NCBI RefSeq assembly: GCF_001746415.1
Contig: NZ_MEHJ01000001.1
Location: forward strand, 310,001 to 374,000
Length of the DNA: 64,000 bases
Direction of reading: 5' to 3'
Origin: Streptomyces agglomeratus
Lineage (GTDB): Bacteria; Actinomycetota; Actinomycetes; Streptomycetales; Streptomycetaceae
Positions 1-9,237 of this stretch are shown one piece after another (the first letter of the stretch is position 1; each line of letters starts with the position of its first letter). A program made the position numbers and the translations under genes. Under the pieces are notes generated by a model, which saw only the letters and a list, made by a program, of their open reading frames with translations, did no database searches and was not told where the DNA came from.

Positions 1-30
1 TGAGTGCCTCCAGAGTATACGTGGAGCGAC

Positions 31-93
31 TAGAACGAGCGCTCTATCTAGCGCTGCGGGGAAACGTAGCACAGCTCTAGAACGAACGCTCTA
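31..93. promoter_or_regulatory. Two operator palindromes upstream of TetR gene
   Basis: Two 16-bp near-palindromes, TAGAACGAGCGCTCTA at 31-46 and TAGAACGAACGCTCTA at 78-93, share the pattern TAGA-R-CG-NN-CG-Y-TCTA. They lie in the leader of the TetR gene that starts at 119, the usual position for autoregulatory TetR operators. A divergent gene off the left edge may share them. That the adjacent TetR protein binds them is inferred from position and symmetry. Confidence 0.6.
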
Positions 94-118
94 CTTAGAA
101 GGTGGGTAGAGTGGCCCC

Positions 119-715
119 ATGCCTCAGAAGTCCGCCGTCGCCGCCACGGCCAGCACACGCGAGCGGATCGTCGCCGTCGCCGCACGGCTCATCCAGCGCC
201 AGGGTTACGTGGGCACCGGCATCAAACAGATCGCCACGGAGGCGGATGCCACCCTGGGCTCCGTCTACCACTTCTTCCCCGGCGGGAAGGAAGCCGTCGC
301 CGTGGCCGCGATCAAGCACGGCGACGAAGAGTTCGCGGCGCTGCTGCGCACGGTGCTGGCCGGCCAGGACGACCCCGCCGCGGCCGTCGAGGCCTGCGCC
401 GTAGAACTCGCCACCGGCCTGCGGGCCTCCGGCTGGATGGACGGCTGCCCCCTCACCGCCGCCGCCCTGGAGACCCTCGGCACCAACTCCGAGATCCAGC
501 AGGTGTGCGCCCAGGCCCTGCACGGCTGGGAACACATCGTCGCCGAGAAACTCCGCGCCTGCGGGTTCACCGACCAGGACGCACGCGAGGTGGCCACCAC
601 CGTCATCAGCGCGCTGGAGGGCGCCGAGGTCACAGCCCAGGTCAACCGCAGCGAGGAGCCACTGAGAGCCGCAGGCCGACAGCTGGCGCGACTGGTGGGC
701 AGTTACGCCGGCTGA
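119..715 (+). CDS. TetR/AcrR family transcriptional regulator
   Basis: A 198-residue one-component repressor. The N-terminal HTH covers about residues 14-60, with the TetR signatures RERIVAVAARLI, GTGIKQIATEADATLGSVYH and FFPGGKEAV. The ligand-binding half (about 80-195) resembles the LmrA/YxaF type. The ATG at 119 follows a GAAGGTGGG ribosome site at a good distance. Two palindromic candidate operators lie in the leader, so autoregulation is likely. A strong hairpin terminator sits just after the stop, making this a single-gene unit within the window. Its target, perhaps a gene beyond the left edge, cannot be seen. Family call is firm; ligand unknown. Confidence 0.9.
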   Translation: MPQKSAVAATASTRERIVAVAARLIQRQGYVGTGIKQIATEADATLGSVYHFFPGGKEAVAVAAIKHGDEEFAALLRTVLAGQDDPAAAVEACAVELATGLRASGWMDGCPLTAAALETLGTNSEIQQVCAQALHGWEHIVAEKLRACGFTDQDAREVATTVISALEGAEVTAQVNRSEEPLRAAGRQLARLVGSYAG

Positions 716-751
716 GCACAGGCGAGGCACACACCGACGTATGCGAACCGC

Positions 752-789
752 CGAAGGGCGGGAACCGGCGTACGGGTTCCCGCCCTTCG
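752..789. terminator. Strong hairpin terminator after TetR gene
   Basis: A perfect 15-bp inverted repeat (752-766 with 775-789) closes an 8-base loop, 37 bases after the TetR stop codon. There is no T run, which is usual for Streptomyces terminators. The stem is symmetrical and could act in both directions. Confidence 0.75.
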
Positions 790-1254
790 AGGAACGCCGT
801 ACGGGAATCAGGCCCGCCCTCGCTCCTCCAGGCACGAGAAGAGCAACGCGCCCCTCAAAGCCGTCGCACCCGCCGGCAGCCGGCCCCACATGCCCACCGA
901 GGGCCGTCCGCGAGCGCGCCGAGGGAACCCCGGAGCTGCCCGCGTCCTTGACCCGCAGGCCCGCGAGGGGCGCCGAGCGAGCCCAGGAGCCTGGCGGCAA
1001 TCTCCAGGGAAACGGATCTGCTTGTCGAGTTCGGTGTGGGCCAGGCTCGAGGTCGCAGTTCCGGGATCGGCCGGGGTACCGGTGAACGCGCCGAGTCGCC
1101 CGGCCTCCAGACCGCCCAGATCGGGGACTGGCGCTACCCGCCCTGGCCGAAACCGGTTGAGGCCGCGCGAAGACCCGCACCGACACACAGGGCGGAGTGC
1201 TGTTCGCCGTCACCCCCGCACACGCGCACGCCAAGACCACCCAACGTGGCCTCC
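790..1254. other. Gene-free stretch
   Basis: No frame on either strand gives a protein I recognise. The long open frames here are high-GC shadows. The stretch leads directly into a decayed DNA ligase gene and probably includes its unrecognisable upstream part. Confidence 0.4.
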
Positions 1255-1690
1255 TCTCGTGTGCGTCTTCAAGAGGCTGAACAACGCCTGCCGGCCCCCG
1301 GTAAAGAGCCGGCAGAAATCCAAGGTCCGCGACACGAACGAGGCGAACGTCGGCGCAGTCACCGGCCCTCTGGCCGCTCACCGCACGCTGCCGCACGGCA
1401 GATACGACGCCGATAGGCGGCTTGAGCACGCCGGCCGCACCACCACCCTCGCCCGGGCAACAGAAGTTGCGGTCACCGGCCTGCTCACTGCGGGACGGGC
1501 GCGGTCATCCATGGACGGGCTGACCGCTCTCTCCCAGGCCGGTAGCAGCCATGAAAACTGGTCGTCACGCTGGTGGAGCCAGAGCCGGTCGTGGAAGTGG
1601 GCGTCGACATCACCCGGACGCCTCCAGCCGAAGGCGACACCCCGCACGCCGGCACCACGCCCGCCCCAACCCTCCCCCCACCGACACCCC
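1255..1690 (+). pseudogene. Decayed ATP-dependent DNA ligase, C-terminal part
   Basis: The forward strand reads like the end of a Streptomyces ATP-dependent DNA ligase. In order it shows VFKRLN, KVRDTNEANVGAVTGPLA, RTLPHGRYDADRRL and GRTTTLARA in one frame, then HPWTG, VEPEPVVEVGVDI and RRRHPARRHHARP spread over shifted frames. At least two frameshifts and a stop break the chain, and the adenylation domain upstream is missing. The order of motifs matches the end of the adenylation domain and the OB-fold of this family. No function is expected. Confidence 0.7.
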
Positions 1691-2104
1691 ACGCCCGACG
1701 TCACCACCACCCTGACGGCGGCGCGGCGGCACGGCCGACGCGCAACCCGGCCCAGCGCCCCGATCTCCGGCCGCGTCCGCACCGCCCAACCCGCCCTCCC
1801 ACCCCTCAACTCCAGCCAGGAACATGGGCAAAAGCGGCCGCAACGGGGATGTCAGCAAACCGACCACGCCGAAATCTCCTGGTGACCTGCGCTGACACAC
1901 AGGCGGCCCCGCGACGCGCAACACCCAGTGCAACGCGTACCGCAACACCCCGCGCAACCCCTGTCGCACCACCCGCGCAACCCCCGCTCCCGGCGACATT
2001 CAGCGACCGGGCCGCCTCATACCACCCACACCATCCCGCACACCGCCGGCACCAGGCCCGTGCCAGCACCGGTCCCGGCGCCCGTGCCGGGGCCAGGGCC
2101 GGGA
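1691..2104. other. Gene-free, CA-rich stretch
   Basis: This piece is rich in ACC/CCA/GCA triplets and short imperfect repeats such as CGCAACACCC (about 1915-1985). I see no supported gene, RNA or element end. Confidence 0.4.
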
Positions 2105-2227
2105 CGAGTTTGCGGGTGCTGTTCCAGCGGGCAGCGCCGCAGGCACCGACGCGGCCTCAGGGCGGTGGCCCACGCCCGCATGGGACCGGGATGTGCTGGC
2201 CGCGATCGTGTTCATCGCCTCCGCGTA
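2105..2227 (+). pseudogene. N-terminal scrap of an IS5-type transposase
   Basis: Frame one gives LFQRAAPQAPTRPQGGG and, after a one-base shift, DRDVLAAIVFIAS. Together they resemble the N-terminal segment of Streptomyces IS5-family transposases (pattern RPQGGGxRxxGDRxVLAAIVFVA). The rest of the gene is absent and no terminal repeat is visible. Confidence 0.4.
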
Positions 2228-2395
2228 ACGGAACTCAGCCAGGCGGCGCTCACGCTTCCTTCGGTCGGGTGCAGCCCGGCTGCTGCCGTACGAGGCAAGC
2301 TACCTACCATCTCGGGACACGTGGTCCACAGGCGCGTCCTACACCGTCGGCGCACACTGGAGTGAATGCGGGATCCTCTGCGTGAGGTGATGCCT

Positions 2396-3094
2396 ATGCG
2401 CCGCGTCCTGTCCTCAGGCTCCGCCTTCCTGCTGGCGGCGGCCGTTGCTGTGGCAGGGCTAAGTGGCTGTGGTTCCGACAACGACGAGAAGCCGCAGGAG
2501 GCCACTCCAACAGTCACCCGGACGCAGACCCAGACCGAGACCCGGACCGCCGCCCCTGAGCCGCCAACGCCCTCCCCGACACCGCCCGAAGCCACTACGC
2601 CGCCTCCGCCCCCAGCCCCGACCACGTCTAAGCCGTCCGCCCCCACTGACGCAGCTTCCACCGTCGAGGCGTACTTCGATGCCATCAATGCGCGCGACTA
2701 TCGGCGGGCGTGGGACCTCGGAGGCAAGAACCTTGGCGACCCTTCCTACTCGTCCTTCGCGGCAGGGTTTGCCGATGTTGAACGCGACACCGTTCACATC
2801 CTTGATGTCAGCGGCGGGACCGTAACTGTAGTGATCGATGTATTGCGGCCAGATGGGACCCAGCAGTCCTTCGAGGGCACCTACACAGTCAGGGGCGGAA
2901 TTATCGTTGACGCCGCCATACGCCTTGTTGAAGCGCCGGCGCCGGACGAACGCGAGAGCGCCTACCCGCCCGGGCCCTCCGAAGGTGAGCCCGACGTCGA
3001 CTGCCCAGAGCTTCCCGGACCCGTCTGGGTCGGCCCGTCCGACCCACACAACCTCGACCGCGACGGTGACGGCATCGGCTGCGAGGCCAACTAA
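2396..3094 (+). CDS. Lipoprotein with C-terminal excalibur calcium-binding motif
   Basis: A 232-residue exported protein. The signal peptide ends in the lipobox LSGC, with C25 as the lipidation site. Residues of about 35-85 form a Thr/Pro-rich cell-wall linker. About 90-185 look like a small NTF2-like domain (TVEAYFDAINARDYRRAW at its start). The C-terminus carries an excalibur motif, DRDGDGIGCE, with the conserved CPEL segment before it, known for binding calcium. I chose the ATG at 2396 because GAGG lies eight bases upstream; ATGs at 2366 and 2390 are also in frame but poorly placed. It stands alone, and its role at the cell surface is not known. Confidence 0.8.
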   Translation: MRRVLSSGSAFLLAAAVAVAGLSGCGSDNDEKPQEATPTVTRTQTQTETRTAAPEPPTPSPTPPEATTPPPPPAPTTSKPSAPTDAASTVEAYFDAINARDYRRAWDLGGKNLGDPSYSSFAAGFADVERDTVHILDVSGGTVTVVIDVLRPDGTQQSFEGTYTVRGGIIVDAAIRLVEAPAPDERESAYPPGPSEGEPDVDCPELPGPVWVGPSDPHNLDRDGDGIGCEAN

Positions 3095-3098
3095 GGGA

Positions 3099-6000
3099 TC
3101 ACAGCGGTCGTCGGACATCTTGAAGTGATGGTGCCCATCGGGGGGCACATGGCCAACCTCCGCCGCAAAGACGGCCTTGGCAAAGGCGCGGAGGGGGCGG
3201 TGGAGCGCGCGAAACAACTGACCGCGATCGGTGAGGACTGGAACTGCCCCTGGCCGCTGGACTGGCAACGAACACTACCGCGTCCTCGCGGCCCTGGTCG
3301 ACGCCGACGGCCACCTGCCCGACATCCAACCCGGCGTGCTGATGGACGGCAACGACATCGGACGATGGCTGGAGCGGCAGACCCAGCCGGGCACCTGGGC
3401 ACACCTCACGCCCGAGCAGCAGGAACGGCTGTCCCAGCTGTGCGTACAACCGCTTAAGTGAAGATGGGTCCACCGCGCGGGACGGCCCGCCGTGCGGGGC
3501 GCTGGTCGCGGGGCGTGTCCGGTGCGCGGCAAACCGGCGCATCCAGCCCGTCCGGAGTTGGAGGACACGCCCGAAGGGCGTCCGGGGTCTGGGGCGGAGC
3601 CCCAGTTCGGGAGGGGGCTGGGTGGGGAGAACACCCCGCAGGGTCAGCCGTGGGCCTCCGGGGCAGGGTCCGGCCCGGGACATCGCTTGGGTGAACGCTG
3701 CCTCGCCCAGCGCCGCCACCGCCCGCGCCGCCGCCCTGTCCACGTCGGCGCGTTCAGCCGGCGGCAGACTCGCGTCCACCGAGTCGCGGAGCGCGGCGGC
3801 CGTGCCCAGGAGTTCCGCGGCACGAATCGCCGCACCTGCCGCCGCGTGCGCGCCGGCCAAGCCCTCCAAGGCCAGAGCCACCGCCCGCGGGTCCTCCGTC
3901 CTGCGGGCCGCCGCCAGCCCGTCCCGGTGGAGTGCCAGCGCACTCTCCGCGTCCCCGCGCTGCTCGGCGACGTAACCGAGCTGCGCGAGGATCAGCGCGG
4001 TGCCGGAGTCGACGCCCAGGCGACGGTTCCACTCCAGCCAGGGGCGCAGGTGCTTCTCGGCGGTGTCGAGATCCCCCCGTCGGCGGGCGCCGAGGGCGAG
4101 GCCCGTCTCGGCGAACTGTTCGGCGGGCCGGTGGGACTGCTCCGCCGCGAGCCGCGCGGCCCGTTCGTGGTAGTCGGTGGCTCTCGCGTCGTCGCCCGTC
4201 AGCAGCGCGACGCGGCCGAGGCGGGCCAGCCGGTAGGACACGTCGGTCCACAGCTCCAGTTCCTGAGCGCTGCGTACGCCTTCCTGGTGCAGGTGCGCCG
4301 CCTCCTCGTACGATCCGGCGATCTCCGCAAGTACGCCCAGGTGTTCCGATGAGCGCAGCTGACCCCAGCGGTCGCCCAGTTCGCCGAACAGCGCCGCGCT
4401 CTCCTCCGCGCCGGCGCGCAGGGCGGGCAGGTCGCCCTGGTAGCTCGCCCTGGTCGCGCGGGCGTTCAGTACGGCCGCCACACCCCAGCGGTCGCCGGCT
4501 GATCTGAACTCCGCCAGCATCGTGTCGAGCGGGGCGTCCCGGACCTCCATGCCCTCGAATCCGCACCGTGCGTACTCCAGCAGAAGGCGCGCCCGCGGTT
4601 CCGCCGCTTCGAAGTTCTCACCGAGCAGCGAATCGTCCCCGGTGAGCAGCGCGAAGGCCGCGCGTCTCGCCCCGGCGTCGGCCCGGGCGCGCGCCGGTCC
4701 GCCCGCGCAGCCCAGCGCGAGATCCAGCGTCCGGCACGCCTCGCCGAGGCGTCCGCGCAGGAACCAGTACCAGGACATCGCGTTGACGAGGCGCAGCGCG
4801 AGCGCCGCGTCGCCCTGTTCCACGGCGGTGTCCAGCGCGGTGCGCATGTTGGCGGCTTCGCTGTCGATTCTGCGCAGCCAGCGGCGTTGGTCGCCGCCGT
4901 AGAGCCCGCGCTCGGCCCGTTCGAGGAGATCGGCGAAGTGCGAGGCGTGCCGGAGCCGTACCGACAGGGACTCGTCCGCCTCCTCCAGCCGCTCCCTGCA
5001 GTACGCCGTCACGGATTCGAGCATCCGGTAGCGGGCGTCGTACGTGTCGTACACGTCCTCGACCGGGACAACTAGCGAGCGGTCCACCAGGCGGGTGAGC
5101 ACGTCGAGCACGTCGTCGGTACGAACGTCCTCGGCCGCGCACACCTCCTCCGCCGCGTCGAGCACGAACCCGCCCCGGAACACCGCCAGCCGGCGCAGGA
5201 CGCTCCGCTCGGGGGCGGTCAGCAGCTCCCAGCTCCAGTCGATCACCGCGCGCAGGGTGCGCTGGCGCGCGGGGGCGTCACGGCGGGCCTGGTTGAGGAG
5301 CCGGAAGCGGTCGTGCAGGCGGTCCGCGAGTACGTGGACACCCAGAGCACGTACGCGGGTCGCCGCGAGTTCCAGGGCGAGCGGGATGCCGTCGAGGCGG
5401 CGGCAGATGAGGGCGACGGCCTCGGTGTTCCCTTCGTCCAGTACGAATCCGGGCGCGGCCGCCGCCGCGCGGGCCGCGAAGAGCCGCACCGCGTCGGCCT
5501 CGGCCAGCGGCGCCACCGCATCCAGGGTCTCGCCCGCGATGGCCAGCGGCTCCTGGCTGGTGGCGATGATGTGCAGGTGTGGCGCCCGGCGCAGGAGTTG
5601 TTCGGCGAGGTCGGCGACGGGCTCGACGACGTGTTCGCAGTTGTCCAGGACGAGCAGCAGCCTCCGGTGGCCCATCGCCTCGGCGAGGCGGTCCAGCGTG
5701 GTGCCGGCAGCGGTGATCCCGTCGCGTGGCGTGTCGTCGCGTATGCCCAGGGCCGCCGCCACGCTCTCGACCACCGACGCCGCCTCGCCGCCGCGGGCGC
5801 CCGCGAGTTCGACGAGCCAAACGCCTTCGGCGAAGGCGTCCGTGAGTCGCGCCGCCGCCTCCAGCGCCAGGCGCGTCTTGCCCACCCCGCCGGGGCCGGT
5901 GAGCGTAACCAGCCGGGCGTCGCCTGCCAGCGCGCAGACCCGGGCGACCACGTCGTCGCGCCCGACCAGTGTGGTCACCGGGGCGGGCAGGTTGGTATGC

Positions 6001-6833
6001 GGCGGCCTGGCATCGACGGAGGCGGCGGTAGTAGAGGGGATGGGCTTGGGGGCGGCCAGCGCCGGGGCCTGCTCCAGCACCGCCTGCTGGAGGGCGGTCA
6101 GTTCGGCCCCGGGATCGAGGCCCAGTTCGTCGGCCAGACGCTGCTTCAGGTCGTGGTAGGCGTCCAGCGCCTCCGTGGGGCGACCGGCCCGGTAGAGGGC
6201 CCGGATGTGAACGGCACGCAGGCGCTCCCTCAGCGGGTGCAGAGCCACCGGGCCCGCCAACTCGTCGGCCAGGATGCTGTGTTCACCCAGCTCCAGGCGC
6301 AGCTCGGCGAGTTCCTCCGCCACGGTCAGCCGCTGCTCCTCCAGCCGGGTCGCCTCCGCCCGTACGAACGGGGCGTCGCGGAATTCGGCGTACGCGACGT
6401 CGCCTCGCCACAGGCTCAGCGCATCCGCGAACAGCGCGACCTTCATACGCTGCCCAACACCGCCCGCGGTGGCGCGGGCGCGGGCACGCGCGGTCAGCGC
6501 ACCGAACCTGGCCGCGTCCACCGCCTCGTCCGCGACGCGCAGGGCGTATCCGGCCGGACCGTACTCCACCAGCGAGCGGGCGCCGGGCTCCGCCTTCTCC
6601 AGGGTCCGGCGCAGCTGAGAGACCTTGGTCTGGAGGGTGTTGCGGGCGTTGCCGGGGTTGCCCGGTGCCGCGTCCTCGCCCCACAGGTCGTCGATCAGCC
6701 GGTCCACGGCCACAGGCCGCCCGTGGTGAACGAGCAGACACGCGAGCAGCGCCCTGACCTTGGGCTCGGGTACGGCGACCGGTGCCCCGTCGTCCGTCGT
6801 GACATTCAGCGGGCCCAGCACTTCGAATCGCAT
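3099..6833 (-). CDS. AfsR/SARP-type regulator with NB-ARC and TPR domains
   Basis: A large STAND-type transcription activator. Residues 1-95 form an OmpR-like DNA-binding domain and about 96-245 the BTAD domain. The NB-ARC ATPase follows with Walker A GPGGVGKT at 313-320 and Walker B LLLVLDNCE. The remainder is helical TPR-like repeats. The start is the ATG at 6833, because homology begins at MRFEVLGPLNV. The family normally ends near residue 1060. Here the homologous part ends with LGEAAFTQA and the frame then runs on for about 180 unrelated residues, antisense to the helicase fragment. A stop at 3644 lies in the neighbouring frame, so a one-base shift near the end probably removed it. It is divergent from an oxidoreductase gene (133-base gap) that it may control. 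Confidence 0.85.
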   Translation of the reverse strand: MRFEVLGPLNVTTDDGAPVAVPEPKVRALLACLLVHHGRPVAVDRLIDDLWGEDAAPGNPGNARNTLQTKVSQLRRTLEKAEPGARSLVEYGPAGYALRVADEAVDAARFGALTARARARATAGGVGQRMKVALFADALSLWRGDVAYAEFRDAPFVRAEATRLEEQRLTVAEELAELRLELGEHSILADELAGPVALHPLRERLRAVHIRALYRAGRPTEALDAYHDLKQRLADELGLDPGAELTALQQAVLEQAPALAAPKPIPSTTAASVDARPPHTNLPAPVTTLVGRDDVVARVCALAGDARLVTLTGPGGVGKTRLALEAAARLTDAFAEGVWLVELAGARGGEAASVVESVAAALGIRDDTPRDGITAAGTTLDRLAEAMGHRRLLLVLDNCEHVVEPVADLAEQLLRRAPHLHIIATSQEPLAIAGETLDAVAPLAEADAVRLFAARAAAAAPGFVLDEGNTEAVALICRRLDGIPLALELAATRVRALGVHVLADRLHDRFRLLNQARRDAPARQRTLRAVIDWSWELLTAPERSVLRRLAVFRGGFVLDAAEEVCAAEDVRTDDVLDVLTRLVDRSLVVPVEDVYDTYDARYRMLESVTAYCRERLEEADESLSVRLRHASHFADLLERAERGLYGGDQRRWLRRIDSEAANMRTALDTAVEQGDAALALRLVNAMSWYWFLRGRLGEACRTLDLALGCAGGPARARADAGARRAAFALLTGDDSLLGENFEAAEPRARLLLEYARCGFEGMEVRDAPLDTMLAEFRSAGDRWGVAAVLNARATRASYQGDLPALRAGAEESAALFGELGDRWGQLRSSEHLGVLAEIAGSYEEAAHLHQEGVRSAQELELWTDVSYRLARLGRVALLTGDDARATDYHERAARLAAEQSHRPAEQFAETGLALGARRRGDLDTAEKHLRPWLEWNRRLGVDSGTALILAQLGYVAEQRGDAESALALHRDGLAAARRTEDPRAVALALEGLAGAHAAAGAAIRAAELLGTAAALRDSVDASLPPAERADVDRAAARAVAALGEAAFTQAMSRAGPCPGGPRLTLRGVLPTQPPPELGLRPRPRTPFGRVLQLRTGWMRRFAAHRTRPATSAPHGGPSRAVDPSSLKRLYAQLGQPFLLLGREVCPGARLGLPLQPSSDVVAVHQHAGLDVGQVAVGVDQGREDAVVFVASPAARGSSSPHRSRSVVSRAPPPPPRLCQGRLCGGGWPCAPRWAPSLQDVRRPL
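3125..3461 (+). pseudogene. Helicase-associated (HA) domain fragment, frameshifted
   Basis: Two adjoining frames together encode a repeat typical of the C-terminal tails of large Streptomyces helicases. The first part, RRKDGLGKGAEGAVERAKQL to WNCPWPLDWQR, is in one frame. After a single extra A near 3272 comes HYRVLAALVDADGHLPDI, then GVLMDGNDIGRWLERQ. The helicase core is absent. Such helicases are often found near the ends of linear Streptomyces replicons. Confidence 0.65.
3562..3620. repeat. Streptomyces-type gene-end repeat
   Basis: The segment around GTCCGGGGTCTGGGGCGGAG is a GC-rich sequence of a kind seen after many Streptomyces genes. It contains self-complementary GGGGC/GCCCC pieces. 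Here it lies just past the expected end of the AfsR-like gene on the minus strand, which supports a natural stop near 3644. Confidence 0.4.
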
Positions 6834-6966
6834 GGCACCCACGCTAATGCGCGCTACGGAAGTGCTGTTGGGCGGCCGTGCGCGGACCGTCAGTGGTCCG
6901 TGCGCGGCCCACTCCAAAGTAGTCACATCAGCCCGACCGAAGCACCGAGAAAAGGACCCACAGACC

Positions 6967-8001
6967 ATGTCTCAAACTGCCACCGCCCCCGCCTCCCGGG
7001 AAGTCCGGCTCGCCTCCCGCCCCGTCGGCGCCCCCGTCCTCGAGGACTTCGCCCTCGTCACCACCGCCGTGCCGGAGCCCGCCGAGGGTCAGATCCTTGT
7101 CCGTAACACCTGGATGTCCGTCGACCCGTACATGCGCGGCCGGATGAACGACACCCCCTCCTACATCCCGCCCTTCGCCCTGGACACCGCGATGGAGGGC
7201 AGCGCGATCGGCGAGGTCATCGCCTCCCGTGACGCTTCCGTCCCCGTCGGCGCGACCGTCTCGCACTTCCTGGGCTGGCGGGAGTACGCCGTCCTCGACG
7301 CGGCGGCGGCGGCCGTGGTCGACCCGGCTTTGGTCCGCCCGCAGGACTACCTCGGCGCCCTGGGTACCACCGGCCTGACCGCGTACGCCGCGCTCACCCG
7401 GGTCGCCCCGGTCCGCGAGGGCGACGTGGTGTTCGTGTCCGCCGCCGCGGGGGCGGTCGGCAGCGTCGCCGGGCAGCTGGCAAGAAACCTCGGCGCTTCC
7501 CGGGTGATTGGTTCGGCGGGCGGCCCGGCCAAGACCAAGAAGCTGCTCGACGTCTTCGGTTACGACGCGGCCGTCGACTACCGCCAGGGCGCCGTCGCCG
7601 AGCAGCTCGCGCAGGCCGCCCCCGATGGCATCGACATCTACTTGGACAGCGTGGGCGGCGACCATCTCCAGGCCGCGATCGGTGCCATGAACACCAACGG
7701 CCGCATCGCCCTCGTCGGCGCGATCAGCGGTTACGACGACACCGAACCAGCGCCCGGTCCCAACAACCTGTTCCAGGCCGCCGCCCGCGAAGTCACCATG
7801 CGGGGCATGCTTGTCAGCAGCTACTTCGATGTCTTCCCCGAGTGGATCGGCAAGGCGGCGGGCTGGATCGCGGACGGTTCACTGCACACCGAGGAGACCG
7901 TGACCGACGGCATCGAGCAGGCGCCGGCCGCGTTCCTCGGCATGATGCGCGGCGCGAACACCGGCAAGATGCTGGTCCGTCTCGAGGGCGGCCGTCGATG
8001 A
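6967..8001 (+). CDS. NADP-dependent MDR-superfamily oxidoreductase
   Basis: A 344-residue zinc-free medium-chain reductase of the leukotriene B4 dehydrogenase/CurA type, expected to reduce the C=C bond of enones using NADPH. Signs are the N-terminal SVDPYMRGRM motif, the Rossmann-fold glycine motif AAAGAVGSVAGQLA, and YLDSVGGDHLQAAI followed by GRIALVGAISGY. There are no zinc-ligand cysteines. The ATG at 6967 follows AGAAAAGGA. The gene ends in an ATGA overlap with the quinone-reductase gene, so the two form an operon, divergent from the AfsR-like regulator. A role in detoxifying reactive carbonyls or quinones fits the pair but is inferred. Confidence 0.9.
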   Translation: MSQTATAPASREVRLASRPVGAPVLEDFALVTTAVPEPAEGQILVRNTWMSVDPYMRGRMNDTPSYIPPFALDTAMEGSAIGEVIASRDASVPVGATVSHFLGWREYAVLDAAAAAVVDPALVRPQDYLGALGTTGLTAYAALTRVAPVREGDVVFVSAAAGAVGSVAGQLARNLGASRVIGSAGGPAKTKKLLDVFGYDAAVDYRQGAVAEQLAQAAPDGIDIYLDSVGGDHLQAAIGAMNTNGRIALVGAISGYDDTEPAPGPNNLFQAAAREVTMRGMLVSSYFDVFPEWIGKAAGWIADGSLHTEETVTDGIEQAPAAFLGMMRGANTGKMLVRLEGGRR

Positions 8002-8570
8002 GCAAGCACGCACTGCTGGTAGTCGCTCATCCACGTCCCGACTCCCTCACCGCGCAGCTCGCGGAGCGGGCCCGCGCGCGCCTCGCCGCGGACGGGTACA
8101 GCGTCGACGTACTCGACCTGCACGCCGAGGAGTTCGACCCGCGGATGAGCCCGAGCGACGAGCCGGACTGGGCGGACCTAAACAAGGAGTACTCCGCCGA
8201 GGTGCGGGCCCACATGCGGCGCGTCGAGGCGGCGGACACGATCGTCGTGGTCTTCCCACTGTGGTGGTTCGGGCTGCCCGCCATTCTCAAGGGGTGGATC
8301 GACCGGGTGTGGAACAACGGCTTCGCTTACGGGCAGCGCGCGCCGCGCCTGCGCGGCAAGCGGATGCTGTGGCTCGCGCTGGCCGCCTACGGCGAGGAGC
8401 CGTTCGTGGAGCGGGGTTGGAAGGAGTTGGTCGGGCGTCTGCTGCGGGTGGGGATCTCGGAGTACTGCGGCATCGAGGACGCGCAGGTGCACTTTACGTA
8501 CGACTCGCTGGGGGCGGGGGCGGACGCGCTGAAGGAGGCGGACGTGGCCCTGGACGCGCTGGGGGCGTAG
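7998..8570 (+). CDS. Flavodoxin-fold NAD(P)H quinone reductase
   Basis: A 190-residue cytosolic FMN/FAD protein of the KefF/MdaB/NQO1 type, which reduces quinones by two-electron transfer. Visible motifs are the phosphate-binding LLVVAHPRPDSLTAQLA at the N-terminus, DLHAEEFDPRM, and the flavin-binding VVVFPLWWFGLPAILKGWID. Its start codon overlaps the stop of the oxidoreductase gene (ATGA), which implies translational coupling. No terminator is obvious right after the stop; a weak hairpin followed by TTTTT occurs near 8813-8838. Confidence 0.88.
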   Translation: MSKHALLVVAHPRPDSLTAQLAERARARLAADGYSVDVLDLHAEEFDPRMSPSDEPDWADLNKEYSAEVRAHMRRVEAADTIVVVFPLWWFGLPAILKGWIDRVWNNGFAYGQRAPRLRGKRMLWLALAAYGEEPFVERGWKELVGRLLRVGISEYCGIEDAQVHFTYDSLGAGADALKEADVALDALGA

Positions 8571-9237
8571 CGCGGGGCGGGGTGGGGCGCGGGTGCGGAT
8601 GCGCGTACGGGCGGCCCTTCCCCCCCCCACCACCAGTCGGGAAGCCCAGGTGAGCGCTTGAGCTCCGGGCTCATCCATGTCAGCTCCGTTCGACGCAGTC
8701 GGTGGGCTCCTCGAAGGCTGTGCCGTGCTCCGTCGCTGCAACAAGCCGACTGGTGAGTGCGGCCCAAGGGGTGGAAGGGAAGGAGCTGCCCCCAAAAAAG
8801 CCTCGCCGGGTGTCCCGGGAGGCGGGATCCGGATTTTTGTGCACGGTTGCGGTGTGGCGCCGCTCGCGATCCGATCACCCCGGCGAAGCGATGATGCGTG
8901 CCCTGTGAGAGGGACAGACGTCGCGCCACGGCGCCCAGGCCTGCACCGTGCCCGAGACCCTGGAATCTTCCAGGGCAGGAATCCACCTCGCCGTTGTTCA
9001 GTGGTTTGTGCAGGGAGCGGCGATCCGCACCTGCTGAGCCTCCGTCCTCCCCTGCGTCGGCTTGGCCGGTCGAGGTCTCCGCGACCACGGTTGCGTCAGG
9101 GAAGGCCGACCGGGGACGTCGAGAAGTTCATCGACGCCCGTCACCGCCTCGCCCGTCATTCACCGTGTCAGGCCTGCCATAGCTGCCAGAGCCACCAGCC
9201 CCGCACGGCGCCATGGCGAGGGAGGCAACGGTGAACG
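8571..9237. other. Gene-free stretch with a small perfect palindrome
   Basis: No recognisable protein on either strand. It contains the perfect inverted repeat CCCTGGAATCTTCCAGGG (8958-8975; 8-bp arms, 2-base loop). A GC hairpin followed by a T run lies near 8813-8838 and may terminate the upstream operon. Confidence 0.4.

Noticed and set aside
95..1429. Long minus-strand open frame (444 codons)
   Set aside because: It lies antisense to a clear TetR gene and a ligase relic, and its translation is Arg/Gly-rich without motifs: a high-GC shadow.
1900..2000. CRISPR-like array in the CA-rich region
   Set aside because: The repeats are short, imperfect and irregularly spaced, with no cas genes near.
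5313..7106. Long forward frame opposite the AfsR-like gene
   Set aside because: Mirror-frame artefact of a strongly GC-biased gene; no motif.
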